From Bacteroidota bacterium (GTDB lineage Bacteria; Bacteroidota; Bacteroidia; Chitinophagales; Chitinophagaceae): 64,000 nucleotides of DNA. Below the pieces are notes generated by a model that saw nothing but the letters and a program-made list of their open reading frames with translations, was not told where the DNA came from and made no database searches. Position numbers and translations under genes: made by a program. Where the stretch lies: NCBI GenBank assembly GCA_023417815.1, contig JAEZEI010000052.1, positions 308,325-372,324 of the forward strand. Reading direction: 5' to 3'. Below, one piece after another: positions 1 through 9,600 of the stretch; positions within the stretch are counted from its first letter, which is position 1, and every line of letters begins with the position of its first letter.

Positions 1-1018
1 GGTAAAACACGATCCCGGTAAGCATCCATGCCATAAGCAACATAATGACGATCACCAGAGTTGAGCCAAGATTTATAAGGGAGTATGCCAGGCAAATGAA
101 GAGTATATTGGTGCTGAGCAAGGTATATGTTATCTGCCTATGGCTTAAACCAAGATCAAGAAGGAAATGATGAATATGATTCCTGTCGGGGCTGAAAGGT
201 GAGCGCCTGTCGAGCAATCTTAGCCCAAACACCCGCAGGGTATCAAACAGGGGCAGGATAAGAATGGCGAACCCGATCGCAGGTGAAGCCGCAATAGGGA
301 AAGCACTGTCGGCAGCGCCGGCAATGTTAATGAATTTTACTACCAGGATGGAATTCACCAGGCCCAATAACAAGGACCCGGTATCACCCATGAAGATCTT
401 CGCAGGCGAAAAATTGTATATCAGGAAACTCAGGATACTTCCGGAAAGCGCAAAGGCCATAACAGCATAGGTAAGATGGCCAGCCAGGAAGAAATATGAA
501 CCAAACACGAAGGTGGTGAGAAGGCCCAGGCTTCCTGCAAGGCCGTCAACACCATCTATGAGATTAAAAGAATTTGTAATAACAACGATTGTGAAAACAC
601 TAATTGCCACGCTGGCGATATGTGGGAGTTCATTGATACCAAGGAAACCGTGCATATTGGTTATCTGAACCCCTCCGAACTTGATAAGAATACCTGCGGC
701 GAGAAGCTGGCCGATGAATTTCTTGGATGCAGATAGTACCAGGATGTCATCCTTAAGGCCAAGAAAAAACATAACAATGGCTGCTGCAGCATAATACTGG
801 ATCTCGCCTGTAAGGTTGAGCGGATTTCCCATAAGCAGACCCAGGATAAAACCCGCAAAAATGCCTAATCCGCCCAGTGTTGGAATAACTACCTTATGCA
901 CCTTCCTTTCATCCGGTTCATCGAATAACTTCTTATCCTTAGCCACCTGAATTATAACCGGTATCGCAAAAAATGTGATTGAGAAAGCCAGTGCCGCACT
1001 AAGTAGTATATTATCCAT
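1..1018 (-). CDS. Undecaprenyl-phosphate N-acetylglucosaminyl-1-phosphate transferase (WecA/TagO family), 3' end outside window
   Basis: An inner-membrane enzyme of the MraY/WecA family. It moves a sugar-1-phosphate from a UDP-sugar to undecaprenyl phosphate, the first step in building lipid-linked surface glycans. I read the frame directly from the ATG at 1018 (minus strand); about 339 residues are visible and it is open at the left edge, so the C-terminus is missing. Seen in the translation: an N-terminal membrane helix, the DEPDERKVHK segment with PTLGG, the DD dyad in GLKDD, and NSFNLIDGVDGLAGS, the conserved Mg/substrate loop. The rest is a series of hydrophobic helices. The exact sugar substrate cannot be told. 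A -7 promoter match lies 29-36 bases upstream. Confidence 0.92.
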   Translation of the reverse strand, partial: MDNILLSAALAFSITFFAIPVIIQVAKDKKLFDEPDERKVHKVVIPTLGGLGIFAGFILGLLMGNPLNLTGEIQYYAAAAIVMFFLGLKDDILVLSASKKFIGQLLAAGILIKFGGVQITNMHGFLGINELPHIASVAISVFTIVVITNSFNLIDGVDGLAGSLGLLTTFVFGSYFFLAGHLTYAVMAFALSGSILSFLIYNFSPAKIFMGDTGSLLLGLVNSILVVKFINIAGAADSAFPIAASPAIGFAILILPLFDTLRVFGLRLLDRRSPFSPDRNHIHHFLLDLGLSHRQITYTLLSTNILFICLAYSLINLGSTLVIVIMLLMAWMLTGIVFY

Positions 1019-1046
1019 GCGTAAGGTTTAGAACACCACCCGGGGG

Positions 1047-1054
1047 CAAAAATA
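1047..1054 (-). promoter_or_regulatory. Candidate -7 element for the WecA-like gene
   Basis: On the minus strand this reads TATTTTTG, an exact match to the Bacteroidota -7 consensus TAnnTTTG, 28 bases upstream of the ATG at 1018. No clear -33 TTG is present at the usual spacing, so this is a motif match only. Confidence 0.45.
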
Positions 1055-1240
1055 TTAAAAAAATGTTTGGACTAATGATTTCCAGAGGTAAAAAACAGGT
1101 TGTTATCAGTTAGGATATAACAACTGCCGGATTACATCTGCAAAAATCTTTCCATTTAACCCCTGGGACCCTATTATAACGGTAATTCCGCCGGGTTAGT
1201 ATAATCAGGGTATCCTGGTGGGTGAATCACCGATTTAATT

Positions 1241-1248
1241 TAGGTTTG
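1241..1248 (+). promoter_or_regulatory. Candidate -7 element for the transketolase gene
   Basis: TAGGTTTG matches TAnnTTTG and ends 17 bases before the ATG at 1266. The remaining divergent region 1019-1240 contains no gene or hairpin I could recognise. Confidence 0.5.
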
Positions 1249-1265
1249 CAAAAAATCTGAAAAAC

Positions 1266-2114
1266 ATGGCCCGCAAAAGTGTAAATGAGTTAAAAGACAT
1301 TGCAACCCAGGTAAGGAGAGACATTGTGCGGATGGTACACCAGGTTCAAAGCGGGCATCCTGGCGGTTCACTGGGTTGTGCAGATTATTTCACAGCTTTA
1401 TATTTCGAGGTGATGGACCATAACCCATCCTTTAACATGGATGGAAAGGATGAGGATATTTTCATTCTCAGCAATGGGCATATCTCCCCGGTTTTTTACA
1501 GCGTACTGGCAAGAAGTGGTTATTTCCCTGTAGAAGAGCTCTCCACTTTCCGCAAACTGAACAGCAGGTTACAGGGACATCCAACAACTCATGAGCATCT
1601 TCCTGGTGTTAGGGTTGCAAGCGGCTCGTTGGGCCAGGGAATGAGTGTGGCCATAGGCGCAGCCATGGCAAAAAAGCTCAATGGCGATTCAAATGTTGTG
1701 TATTCATTACATGGCGACGGCGAACTGAATGAAGGCCAGAATTGGGAGGCGATCTTGTCGGCATCCCATCACAAAGTAGATAACCTGATCGCTACCGTGG
1801 ATTATAACGGCCAGCAAATAGATGGTCCCACTGATAAAGTAATGAATCTTGGGAACCTCAGGGCTAAATTCGAATCGTTCGACTGGCTGGTTATGGAGAT
1901 GAATGGTAACGATATGGAACAGGTACTTGCAGGATTGGCTAAGGCGAAATCTATGATTGGTCGCGGTAAGCCTGTTGCAATACTTATGCAGACCGGAATG
2001 GGTAAGGGAGTGGATTTCATGGAAGGAAGCCACGAATGGCATGGTATAGCTCCCAATGACGAGCAACTTCAAAAGGCACTCGCACAACTTCCTGAAACAA
2101 TAGGAGATTATTAA
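1266..2114 (+). CDS. Transketolase, N-terminal (thiamine diphosphate-binding) subunit
   Basis: N-terminal half of a split transketolase, which moves two-carbon units between sugar phosphates in the non-oxidative pentose phosphate pathway. The 282 residues match the usual length of the separate N-terminal subunit. SGHPGGSLG lies near residue 29, and the thiamine diphosphate/Mg motif GDGELNEGQ at about 150-158, followed by the typical NGQQIDG. The C-terminal half, which carries the pyrimidine-binding part of the cofactor site and is needed for activity, is not next to it: the following gene is on the other strand and encodes a permease. The partner must be elsewhere if this protein works as a transketolase. 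Confidence 0.93.
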   Translation: MARKSVNELKDIATQVRRDIVRMVHQVQSGHPGGSLGCADYFTALYFEVMDHNPSFNMDGKDEDIFILSNGHISPVFYSVLARSGYFPVEELSTFRKLNSRLQGHPTTHEHLPGVRVASGSLGQGMSVAIGAAMAKKLNGDSNVVYSLHGDGELNEGQNWEAILSASHHKVDNLIATVDYNGQQIDGPTDKVMNLGNLRAKFESFDWLVMEMNGNDMEQVLAGLAKAKSMIGRGKPVAILMQTGMGKGVDFMEGSHEWHGIAPNDEQLQKALAQLPETIGDY

Positions 2115-2115
2115 T

Positions 2116-3336
2116 TTACCGTAAGTTCAAAGGCTGTCTTGATGCTTTATAGGCCGGGAACCAACTTGCTATAAAGGTGATCAAGAGGGCAGTAAGTGTA
2201 ACCAGCAGGAAATCGCCAGGAACCAGTTTCACCGGGAAATGATCGATCAGGAATGATCCTCCTCCGAGCTTTATGATCTTAAACTTCATCTGGAACAGGC
2301 ATATCACAACAGCCAGCACTATTCCTGCTGCAGCACCGATAACTCCAAGCAGCATTCCTTCAGTGAGGAATATTCTCCTGATCCCACTCCTCGTTGAACC
2401 CATACTCTGAAGTATTGCAATGTCCTGCTTCTTTTCCAGCACCAGCATGGTGAGTGCGCTGATCATATTAAATGCGGCGATAACCAGGATAAGCGTCAGT
2501 ACTGCGAAGATGGCCCACTTTTCCATTTTCATCGTATTATACAGGTTGGTGTTCTGTTCATACCTGCTTAATACTTTATAAGAAGGACCTAGTAATTTTT
2601 GTAATGAATCCCTGGCCTGCTCAGGATCACTACCCATTTTCAGCCTCAGTTCAGCAGAAGTAAACTGATCCGGCAAAAAAGTCATTTGTTGCTTAACGAA
2701 ATCAAGGTTAGTAATGGCATACTGGTTATCGAATTCCTGCTGAATGGAGAACACACCCGAAGCTTCCACATTTCCTTCGCTTAAAGATTCAAGTGGATCA
2801 TTACCAGGAGAATTGAGTTTTGGAAGTATTATGGTTAATGGTTCCGGCATGAAAGCTTCGTTGATCATAATCTGCCCTGCCTGTTGAACACCGGAGCCTA
2901 CTACGATCTTTGGTTCATCTATAGATCCCAGGTCGTACCTGCCTCTTGTAATTTTTGAGCTAACGCCCGAAACCCTTGTATGCAGGCTGTCTACACCTTT
3001 TAAGAACACTACCGATTGCGCATCACCGTTTTTTATGAGTGCCCTTTCCTCGGCAACCAGTGAAGCAGTAGATATGTAGGGAAGTCCTTTGATCTGTGCG
3101 ATCTGTTGCGGAGAAAGTTCGATCGTTTTGCCTTTAACAGGTGAGACTTTAATGTCGGAGTAAAAAGAAGAATACAGGGAGCGCACCAGGTCTTCAAATC
3201 CATTAAACACGCTCAGGACAAGTACCTGGCAGCACGTAGCAAAGGCTATTACACCCGTGGTTACCCAGGCAATGATATTGATTGCATTGGCTGATTTTTT
3301 GGCCCTGAAATAGCGCCAGGCGAACTGAAGGTACAT
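2116..3336 (-). CDS. FtsX-like ABC transporter permease, LolC/LolE type
   Basis: An inner-membrane permease of the FtsX/MacB superfamily, resembling LolC/LolE, which release lipoproteins from the inner membrane for transfer to the outer membrane. At 406 residues it has the expected size. It has one N-terminal helix (about 20-45), a large periplasmic domain (about 46-270) and three C-terminal helices within an FtsX domain (about 275-400). The start MYLQFAWRYFRAKK is typical of the LolC/E N-terminus. It begins 6 bases after rbfA ends and is probably cotranscribed with it. No LolD ATPase gene is adjacent, so the transported substrate is inferred from family only. Confidence 0.88.
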   Translation of the reverse strand: MYLQFAWRYFRAKKSANAINIIAWVTTGVIAFATCCQVLVLSVFNGFEDLVRSLYSSFYSDIKVSPVKGKTIELSPQQIAQIKGLPYISTASLVAEERALIKNGDAQSVVFLKGVDSLHTRVSGVSSKITRGRYDLGSIDEPKIVVGSGVQQAGQIMINEAFMPEPLTIILPKLNSPGNDPLESLSEGNVEASGVFSIQQEFDNQYAITNLDFVKQQMTFLPDQFTSAELRLKMGSDPEQARDSLQKLLGPSYKVLSRYEQNTNLYNTMKMEKWAIFAVLTLILVIAAFNMISALTMLVLEKKQDIAILQSMGSTRSGIRRIFLTEGMLLGVIGAAAGIVLAVVICLFQMKFKIIKLGGGSFLIDHFPVKLVPGDFLLVTLTALLITFIASWFPAYKASRQPLNLR

Positions 3337-3342
3337 CCGGTG

Positions 3343-3726
3343 TTATTGATCTTTTCCGTCTTTCAACTTATCATCATTCTCACGTATTTCCCTGAACAGC
3401 TTTTCCATTTTGTCGACATATTCAAGTGTATCATCAATATAGAATGTAAGTTGGGGCATTGACCTGAGCTGGTGCCTTACCTGGGAGGTAAGCAGTTTTT
3501 TGATCTCCCAACTTCTTTCATTGATGATCTTCAACGTTGCTGCCGGATCATTTACTTTGAATAGGCTAAGGTATACCCTGGCATCAAAGAGATCGGGAGT
3601 TATCTTAACAGATGAAATTGAGACCATTCCTCCATTCAGCATGGACAGTCCCAGTTTCTGAAATATATCATTAAGCTCTTTTTCGAGCACTGCTGCCACT
3701 TGTTTCTGCCTTTTTCCTTCGATCAT
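3343..3726 (-). CDS. rbfA: 30S ribosome-binding factor A
   Basis: A small RbfA family protein that binds immature 30S subunits and helps mature the 5' end of 16S rRNA. The 127 residues form the family's compact KH-like fold: an N-terminal helix with EKELNDIF, a strand with VSISSVKITPDLFDARVYLSLF, and the C-terminal segment VRHQLRSMPQLTFYIDDTLEY, which is a good RbfA signature. The tail is short and charged. It precedes the lolE-like permease with a 6-base gap, and its upstream region (3727-3801) is shared with the divergent exporter gene. Confidence 0.93.
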   Translation of the reverse strand: MIEGKRQKQVAAVLEKELNDIFQKLGLSMLNGGMVSISSVKITPDLFDARVYLSLFKVNDPAATLKIINERSWEIKKLLTSQVRHQLRSMPQLTFYIDDTLEYVDKMEKLFREIRENDDKLKDGKDQ

Positions 3727-3801
3727 ATCCCACCGGTTTAATCCCTGTAAAATTAGTTACTTTGTGCGTTCATAGCCGCTATTAATATTACGAGGCACTG
3801 C

Positions 3802-5631
3802 ATGAAGAGTTTAAGAACGATTTTCCGGTACATCAGCAATTACCCGCGGCTTGTTGCAACATATTTTGGTTTCAACATCCTTTCATCGGTATTCAGCATT
3901 TTTTCTCTTGGTTTACTGAGTCCTTTTTTAATGCTGTTATTCCGTCAAACGGAGACCTTTTCCATCCCGGTTTCAGGAGTTGATGAATCCATAAACCCTG
4001 TAAACCATTTTCGTACCTGGCTTTATGGTATCATTCAACAGCCGGGAGGAAGCCATAAGGCGCTGACAGTTATATGCCTCATCATGCTTGGGGCAATATT
4101 GCTGAAGACCTTTTGCAGTTACATGAGCATGTATTTCCTCAACCCCATCCGCAATAACATACTGAACGATATGCGGGGAGCCATGTATCATAAGATCCTC
4201 CGGTTGCCGATCGGTTTCTTCACAGAGCAACGTAAAGGGGAGATTATGAGCAAACTTTCCAACGATCTGAACGATGTTGAAGGCTCTACCATTAGTGTAC
4301 TGGAAAGTATTTTCCGTGAACCGATAATCATCCTGCTTTCCCTTTCCTACATGGTGATCCTTAGTCCTGAGCTTACCGTGTTTCTCGTGGTATTTCTTCC
4401 TGTTTCCGGGTTTGTGCTGGGAAGGATAGGAAGGTCACTTAAAAAAGAGAACATACATGTACTGCAGCAACTCGGGAAAATATTCAGCACCATCGAAGAA
4501 ACCCTCGGGGGCATCCGGATCATTAAAGCCTTCAACGCAGAGAACAAAATAGAAAGAAGGTTCCGGTCGGAAAACGAACGTCTTTTTCATTTAAAGAACA
4601 AAGCCAACAGGCGCAGGGATCTTGCCAGCCCGGTATCAGAAGCACTAGGAGTTACTTCGGTGATAATAATATTATGGTATGGCGGAAGGCTGGTATTAAG
4701 TGGTGACGTATCCTTTGGTCTGAATGCTGGAGATTTTCTCGCTTACATCGCTATTTTTTCCCAAATGATCCAGCCCCTTAAGGCACTTTCGAACGCATCC
4801 TATAATATTCAAAGAGGTGCAGCGAGTATTGAAAGGATTGAGAACCTTATACAGGAGAATGTTAGTATACGTGAATCCTCTTCGCCAGTGGTGCTGAAGG
4901 AGTTCACCCGGGCTATAGAATTAAAGAATGTGAGCTTTGGATATGAGGGTCATACTATATTAAAGAACATTGATCTCAGGATCGAAAAGGGAAAGACCGT
5001 TGCGCTGGTAGGAAGCAGCGGAGCCGGTAAAAGCACCCTGGCTGACTTGTTGCCCCGTTTTATTGATGCTACCGAAGGAGAAGTGCTGATTGACGGGATC
5101 AATATTAAGGAATATAGTCTCGAATCAATCCGGAACCAGATGGGTATTGTAACCCAGGAAGCTATCCTTTTCAATGATTCAATAGCCAATAACATAGCGC
5201 TGGCGCGCGATAAGGCTGAAGAGGCTGAGGTAAAGCAGGCTGCGGTGATCGCAAATGCGGATGAATTTATCCGAAAGAAGGAAAATGGTTATGAGACAAA
5301 TATTGGAGACAGGGGACTGAAATTGAGCGGTGGTGAACGACAGCGATTGACCATTGCACGGGCTGTATTAAAGAACCCGCCAATACTAATCCTGGATGAG
5401 GCCACATCTTCCCTTGATACAGAAAGTGAACGTCTTGTACAGGATGCGATAAATAACCTAATGAGCAACCGCACCGCCCTCGTGATTGCACACAGGTTAA
5501 GTACCATCAGGCATGCCGATGAAATTATCGTGCTTCAAAAAGGGGAGATAGTTGAACGGGGAAGTCACGAGGAATTGATCGCGAAGAATGGCTTTTACCG
5601 ACGCCTGGTAGAAATGCAGGAAGTAAAATGA
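3802..5631 (+). CDS. ABC exporter, fused permease and ATPase (MsbA/lipid A flippase type)
   Basis: A half-size type I ABC exporter that works as a homodimer in the inner membrane. At 609 residues it has an N-terminal six-helix transmembrane domain (about 15-330) and a C-terminal nucleotide-binding domain. The Walker A motif GSSGAGKST is at about 404-412, the ABC signature LSGGERQR near 508, Walker B with ILILDEATSSLD near 528-539, and the H-loop in IAHRLST. The architecture fits MsbA-like lipid exporters, but multidrug exporters look the same, so the substrate is open. It ends just before a strong bidirectional terminator shared with the converging DksA-like gene. Confidence 0.88.
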   Translation: MKSLRTIFRYISNYPRLVATYFGFNILSSVFSIFSLGLLSPFLMLLFRQTETFSIPVSGVDESINPVNHFRTWLYGIIQQPGGSHKALTVICLIMLGAILLKTFCSYMSMYFLNPIRNNILNDMRGAMYHKILRLPIGFFTEQRKGEIMSKLSNDLNDVEGSTISVLESIFREPIIILLSLSYMVILSPELTVFLVVFLPVSGFVLGRIGRSLKKENIHVLQQLGKIFSTIEETLGGIRIIKAFNAENKIERRFRSENERLFHLKNKANRRRDLASPVSEALGVTSVIIILWYGGRLVLSGDVSFGLNAGDFLAYIAIFSQMIQPLKALSNASYNIQRGAASIERIENLIQENVSIRESSSPVVLKEFTRAIELKNVSFGYEGHTILKNIDLRIEKGKTVALVGSSGAGKSTLADLLPRFIDATEGEVLIDGINIKEYSLESIRNQMGIVTQEAILFNDSIANNIALARDKAEEAEVKQAAVIANADEFIRKKENGYETNIGDRGLKLSGGERQRLTIARAVLKNPPILILDEATSSLDTESERLVQDAINNLMSNRTALVIAHRLSTIRHADEIIVLQKGEIVERGSHEELIAKNGFYRRLVEMQEVK

Positions 5632-5670
5632 TGCCTTTGCTCACAGCATTGATCCAAATTTTGAACAAAA

Positions 5671-5691
5671 AAGCCGCTCCCGGAGCGGCTT
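5671..5691. terminator. Bidirectional intrinsic terminator
   Basis: A perfect 9-bp stem, AAGCCGCTC / GAGCGGCTT, with a CCG loop, has an A-run on its left and a T-run on its right. It therefore works in both directions between the converging exporter (ends 5631) and DksA-like gene (ends 5712). Confidence 0.88.
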
Positions 5692-5711
5692 TTAAATAAT
5701 TTAGCGGTTTA

Positions 5712-6626
5712 TTACTTCTGGCCCATCTTAGCTTCTATGCTTAATGTGGCATGGGGAACTGCACGAAGCCTTGCCTTATCGATCAACTTACCTGTTACCC
5801 GGCAAATACCGTAGGTTTTGTTTTCGATACGCATTAAAGCCTTTTCAAGATGGTCGATGAAGGTGATCTGCCTGCTTGCCATCTGGCTAAGCTGCTCTCT
5901 TTCCATACTCAGGCTTCCGTCTTCCATGGTCATGTAGCGGTTGTCACTTTCGTCGCCGCCCATATCATCCTTACGGGTGATAAGTCCCTGGAGGTAGTTC
6001 AGTTCCTTTTTGGCCGCTTCCAGCTTACGCTGTATCAGTTCCCTGAATTCAGCAAGGTCTGTATCACTGTAGCGAACTATAGGAGCTCCCGGGTCATGGG
6101 CAGGTTGGTCCAAAACCGACCTGGTGAAATCTGGCTGGTAGGTCCTGGAGGTTTTGGTGGATATTTTTGGAAGTACAACGGGCTTAGCCGGAGTTACCTT
6201 GATATCTTTTGCGCTTTTAGGAACCGTTTTCACCGGTTTAGCTGGCGCTTTCGCTGCAGCCTTCGCCGGAACGGTTTCCTTTGTCTTTTTTGCCATAGGT
6301 GTAGGTGCCGGCTTTTTTTGAACAGCTACCGGCTTTTTTGGCGCTGGTGTTGCAGGTTTAGCAGTTTTTGGCAAAGGTTTACTTACAGGTTTGGATTTGG
6401 CAGCAGCTTTCTTGGCAACCTTTTTGACAGGTTTTGCAACCACTTTTTTAGGTGCTGATTTTTTTGCAGGCACAGTTTTCTTCACTGCTTTTGCGGGTTT
6501 TGCCGCAGGCTTTTTAGCCGGGGCAGCTTTTTTAGCAGGAGCCGGCTTTTTTGCGCTTTTTGGTGCAGCTTTTTTTGGTGCTGGCTTTTTGGTAGCGGGT
6601 TTTGCTGCCTTTTTCTTGGTTGCCAT
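5712..6626 (-). CDS. DksA/TraR-like protein with long histone H1-like Lys/Ala/Pro tail
   Basis: A 304-residue fusion. Residues 1 to about 155 are a low-complexity tail of lysine, alanine and proline (repeated AKKPA-type units), resembling histone H1-like tails. Residues about 175-265 form the acidic-tipped coiled coil of the DksA family, and the end carries YGICRVTGKLI, RLRAVPHATLS, the position of the DksA zinc finger. Only one of the four usual cysteines is left (C275); the others are T, S or A, so it probably cannot bind zinc. DksA proteins enter the RNA polymerase secondary channel; the tail may bind nucleic acid (inference). It starts one base after ileS ends and is probably cotranscribed. 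Confidence 0.85.
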   Translation of the reverse strand: MATKKKAAKPATKKPAPKKAAPKSAKKPAPAKKAAPAKKPAAKPAKAVKKTVPAKKSAPKKVVAKPVKKVAKKAAAKSKPVSKPLPKTAKPATPAPKKPVAVQKKPAPTPMAKKTKETVPAKAAAKAPAKPVKTVPKSAKDIKVTPAKPVVLPKISTKTSRTYQPDFTRSVLDQPAHDPGAPIVRYSDTDLAEFRELIQRKLEAAKKELNYLQGLITRKDDMGGDESDNRYMTMEDGSLSMEREQLSQMASRQITFIDHLEKALMRIENKTYGICRVTGKLIDKARLRAVPHATLSIEAKMGQK

Positions 6627-6627
6627 A

Positions 6628-9600
6628 CTACTTGCTTGTTTTTATAACATTCACGTTAATGGTAGCTTCATTCACTTCAATAGGGGTCCCATTGCTGATT
6701 TGGGGTACAAATTCAAGTGTATCTGCCAAAATTTCGCGGCAAATATAATCTTTAAATTGAATTAAAGATGGCTGCAAGGATGCATGTTCCTCAAGGCTTA
6801 CCGCTATCCTGTCAGTAACATCAAAATTGTTATCCTTACGTATGTTTTGAACCCGGTTCACGAATTCCCGGGCATTTCCTTCATTACGCAGGTTTTCGGT
6901 AATGGAAATATCCAGGGCAACGGTCAGATTTCCCTTCCCGGCGATCTCATAACCCGGGATTTCATCGGTGGAAACCTCCATATCCTCTCCGGAAATGTAG
7001 ATCGGCTCCTCACCTGCTGCAGCTTCCGTTGCATTCAGCAGGAACTGGCCCACCAAAACCTGCTGGATAGAATTATTATCTAATTGCTCAATGGCTTGTG
7101 CTGCCCACTTCATTTTTGGACCCAGTCTTTTTCCCAGGGTCTTGAAATTCGCCTTTGCCTTCTTGCGTATAAAATCATTATCGGCATCCAGGATGTCAAC
7201 TTCCTTGATGTTTGTTTCAGCCTTTATTACTTCCTCCACTTTCCTGATATTGGCTGCCATTTCCTGGTCGAGCGCAGGGATGAATACTTTTTGCAAGGGC
7301 TGCCTCACTTTAATATTCACTTTCTTTCTCAGGGAAAGGATCAGCGAACAGGTATCCTGCGCAAGCAACATGCGCTTTTCAAGATCATTATCGATCTTTC
7401 CTTCATCTGATTTGGGGAAATCGATATGATGTACCGAGGTATGAGAACTTCTATTGGTAACCGAATTCAGATTATTGAATAACCAGTCTGCGAAGAAAGG
7501 CGCAACCGGGGCTACCAGCGCTGAAATTGTTTCCAGGCATTCATACAATGTCTGGTATGCGCTGATCTTATCCTTCTCGTATTCGCCTTTCCAGAACCTG
7601 CGCCTGCATAGTCGCACATACCAGTTACTAAGATGCGTATCCACAAATTCCTCTATCGCCCTAGCACTTTGTGTTGGTTCATACTGGTCAAAATTGCGGG
7701 TAACGGTTTCAACCAGGTTATTAAGTACTGAAAGTATCCAGCGGTCAATCTCAGGCCTGTCCTCGATCCTGATATATTCTTCCTCAAACCTGAATCCATC
7801 CACATTCGCGTACAGCGCAAAGAATTGGTAAGTATTATATAATGTACCGAAGAATTTACGCTGAACTTCCCTGATCCCTTCTTCATCAAATTTAAGGCTG
7901 TCCCATGGTGAGGCATTACTTATCAAATACCATCTTGTGGCATCCGCGCCATAGGCATCGATCGTCTTAAAAGGATCAACAACATTTCCCAGGCGCTTGC
8001 TCATTTTATTTCCTGCTTTATCAAGCACCAACCCGTTACTCACTACAGTTTTGTAGGCTACACTGTCGAACAATAATCCAGCGAGCACATGAAGAGTATA
8101 AAACCATCCTCTTGTCTGGTCAACCCCTTCCGCAATAAAATCTGCAGGAAAATTCTCTTTGAAGGCTTCTTTATTCTCAAAGGGAAAATGCCACTGCGCA
8201 TAGGGCATGGCGCCACTATCGAACCATACATCCACCAGGTCGGGTACACGTTTCATGGCTTTACCACTTTTGCTTACAAGAATGATCTCGTCTACAAATG
8301 GCTTATGCAGGTCAGGAACCCCAGCAACGAATTTTTCATTTACACCAAGAACCTCGTGTGCTTTCCTGATCTCTTTATTCAGTTCTTCAACGCTGCCAAT
8401 ACATATCTCTTCTTCTTCATCAGCGGTTTTCCAGATCGGCAGGGGAGTTCCCCAGAAACGGCTTCGGCTGAGATTCCAGTCGACCATGTTCTCCAGCCAG
8501 TTACCAAACCTTCCTGTTCCTGTTGATGCGGGTTTCCAGTTGATGGTTTTGTTTAGCTCTATTAGTCTTTCTTTTGCCGCAGTGGTCTTTATGAACCATG
8601 CATCAAGCGGGTAATAGATAACCGGTTTGTCGGTCCTCCAGCAATGCGGATAACTGTGTTCGTATTTCTCAACTTTAAAAGCCCGGTTCTCTTTTTTCAG
8701 CCTGACGGAAATATCAACATTCACATCTACATAAGCAGGGTCATCCTTATAATTCTTTACGAATCTTCCTGAAAATTCGCCGGTGCCGTCAATGAATTTT
8801 CCTTCTTTATCCACCAGGGTAAGGATCCCTAAATTATTTTTTTTACCTACACGGAAATCGTCTGCGCCAAATGCAGGGGCAGTATGCACAATCCCGGTAC
8901 CGTCTTCTGTGGTAACGAAATCGCCTGTTACCACCCTGAACGGATCTGCACCTGGAGTGAGTGCTTTGATCTCTTCAATGGAATTTGACTCAAATTGCAG
9001 CAACTGTTCATACCTGGTTCCTTCCAGCTCCTTGCCGGTGAAGGAGGAAATGACCTTCCAGGGCAGCACCTTAGAGCCTTCAGCAAATTCCATCGCTGAA
9101 TTTTCTGCTTCGGACTTAAAATATTTTGAGACCAGCGCTTCTGCCAGAATCACATTTACAGGCAGAGCAGTATAAGGATTAAAGGTTTTAACCAGCACAT
9201 ACCGGATATCCGGACCTACAGTAAGGCCAAGGTTGGATGGAAGGGTCCATGGTGTGGTGGTCCAGGCCATGAAGAAAACTTCTTCCGAAGCATCAACAGT
9301 ATCAAATATCTTCCTGGAGAAATCATTTCTTACTGCTTTGAACATGGCAACCGCACTCGTATCCTTTACATCCTTGTATGTTCCCGGCTGGTTCAGTTCA
9401 TGGCTGCTCAACCCGGTTCCTGCGGCAGGAGAGTAAGGCTGAATGCTTACACTTTCATACAGGTAGCCCTTTTGGTATAATTCGCTTAAGCACCACCAAA
9501 GGGTTTCTATATAATCATTGGTAAAGGTTACATAAGGGTGGTTCAGATCAACCCAGTAACCCATTCTGCGGGTGATGTCATCCCATTTATCCTTGAACCG

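Noticed and set aside
5850..6458. Open frame of about 200 codons on the plus strand, opposite the DksA-like gene
   Set aside because: It is the complement of the Lys/Ala/Pro repeats, giving a low-complexity protein rich in Arg, Phe and Cys.
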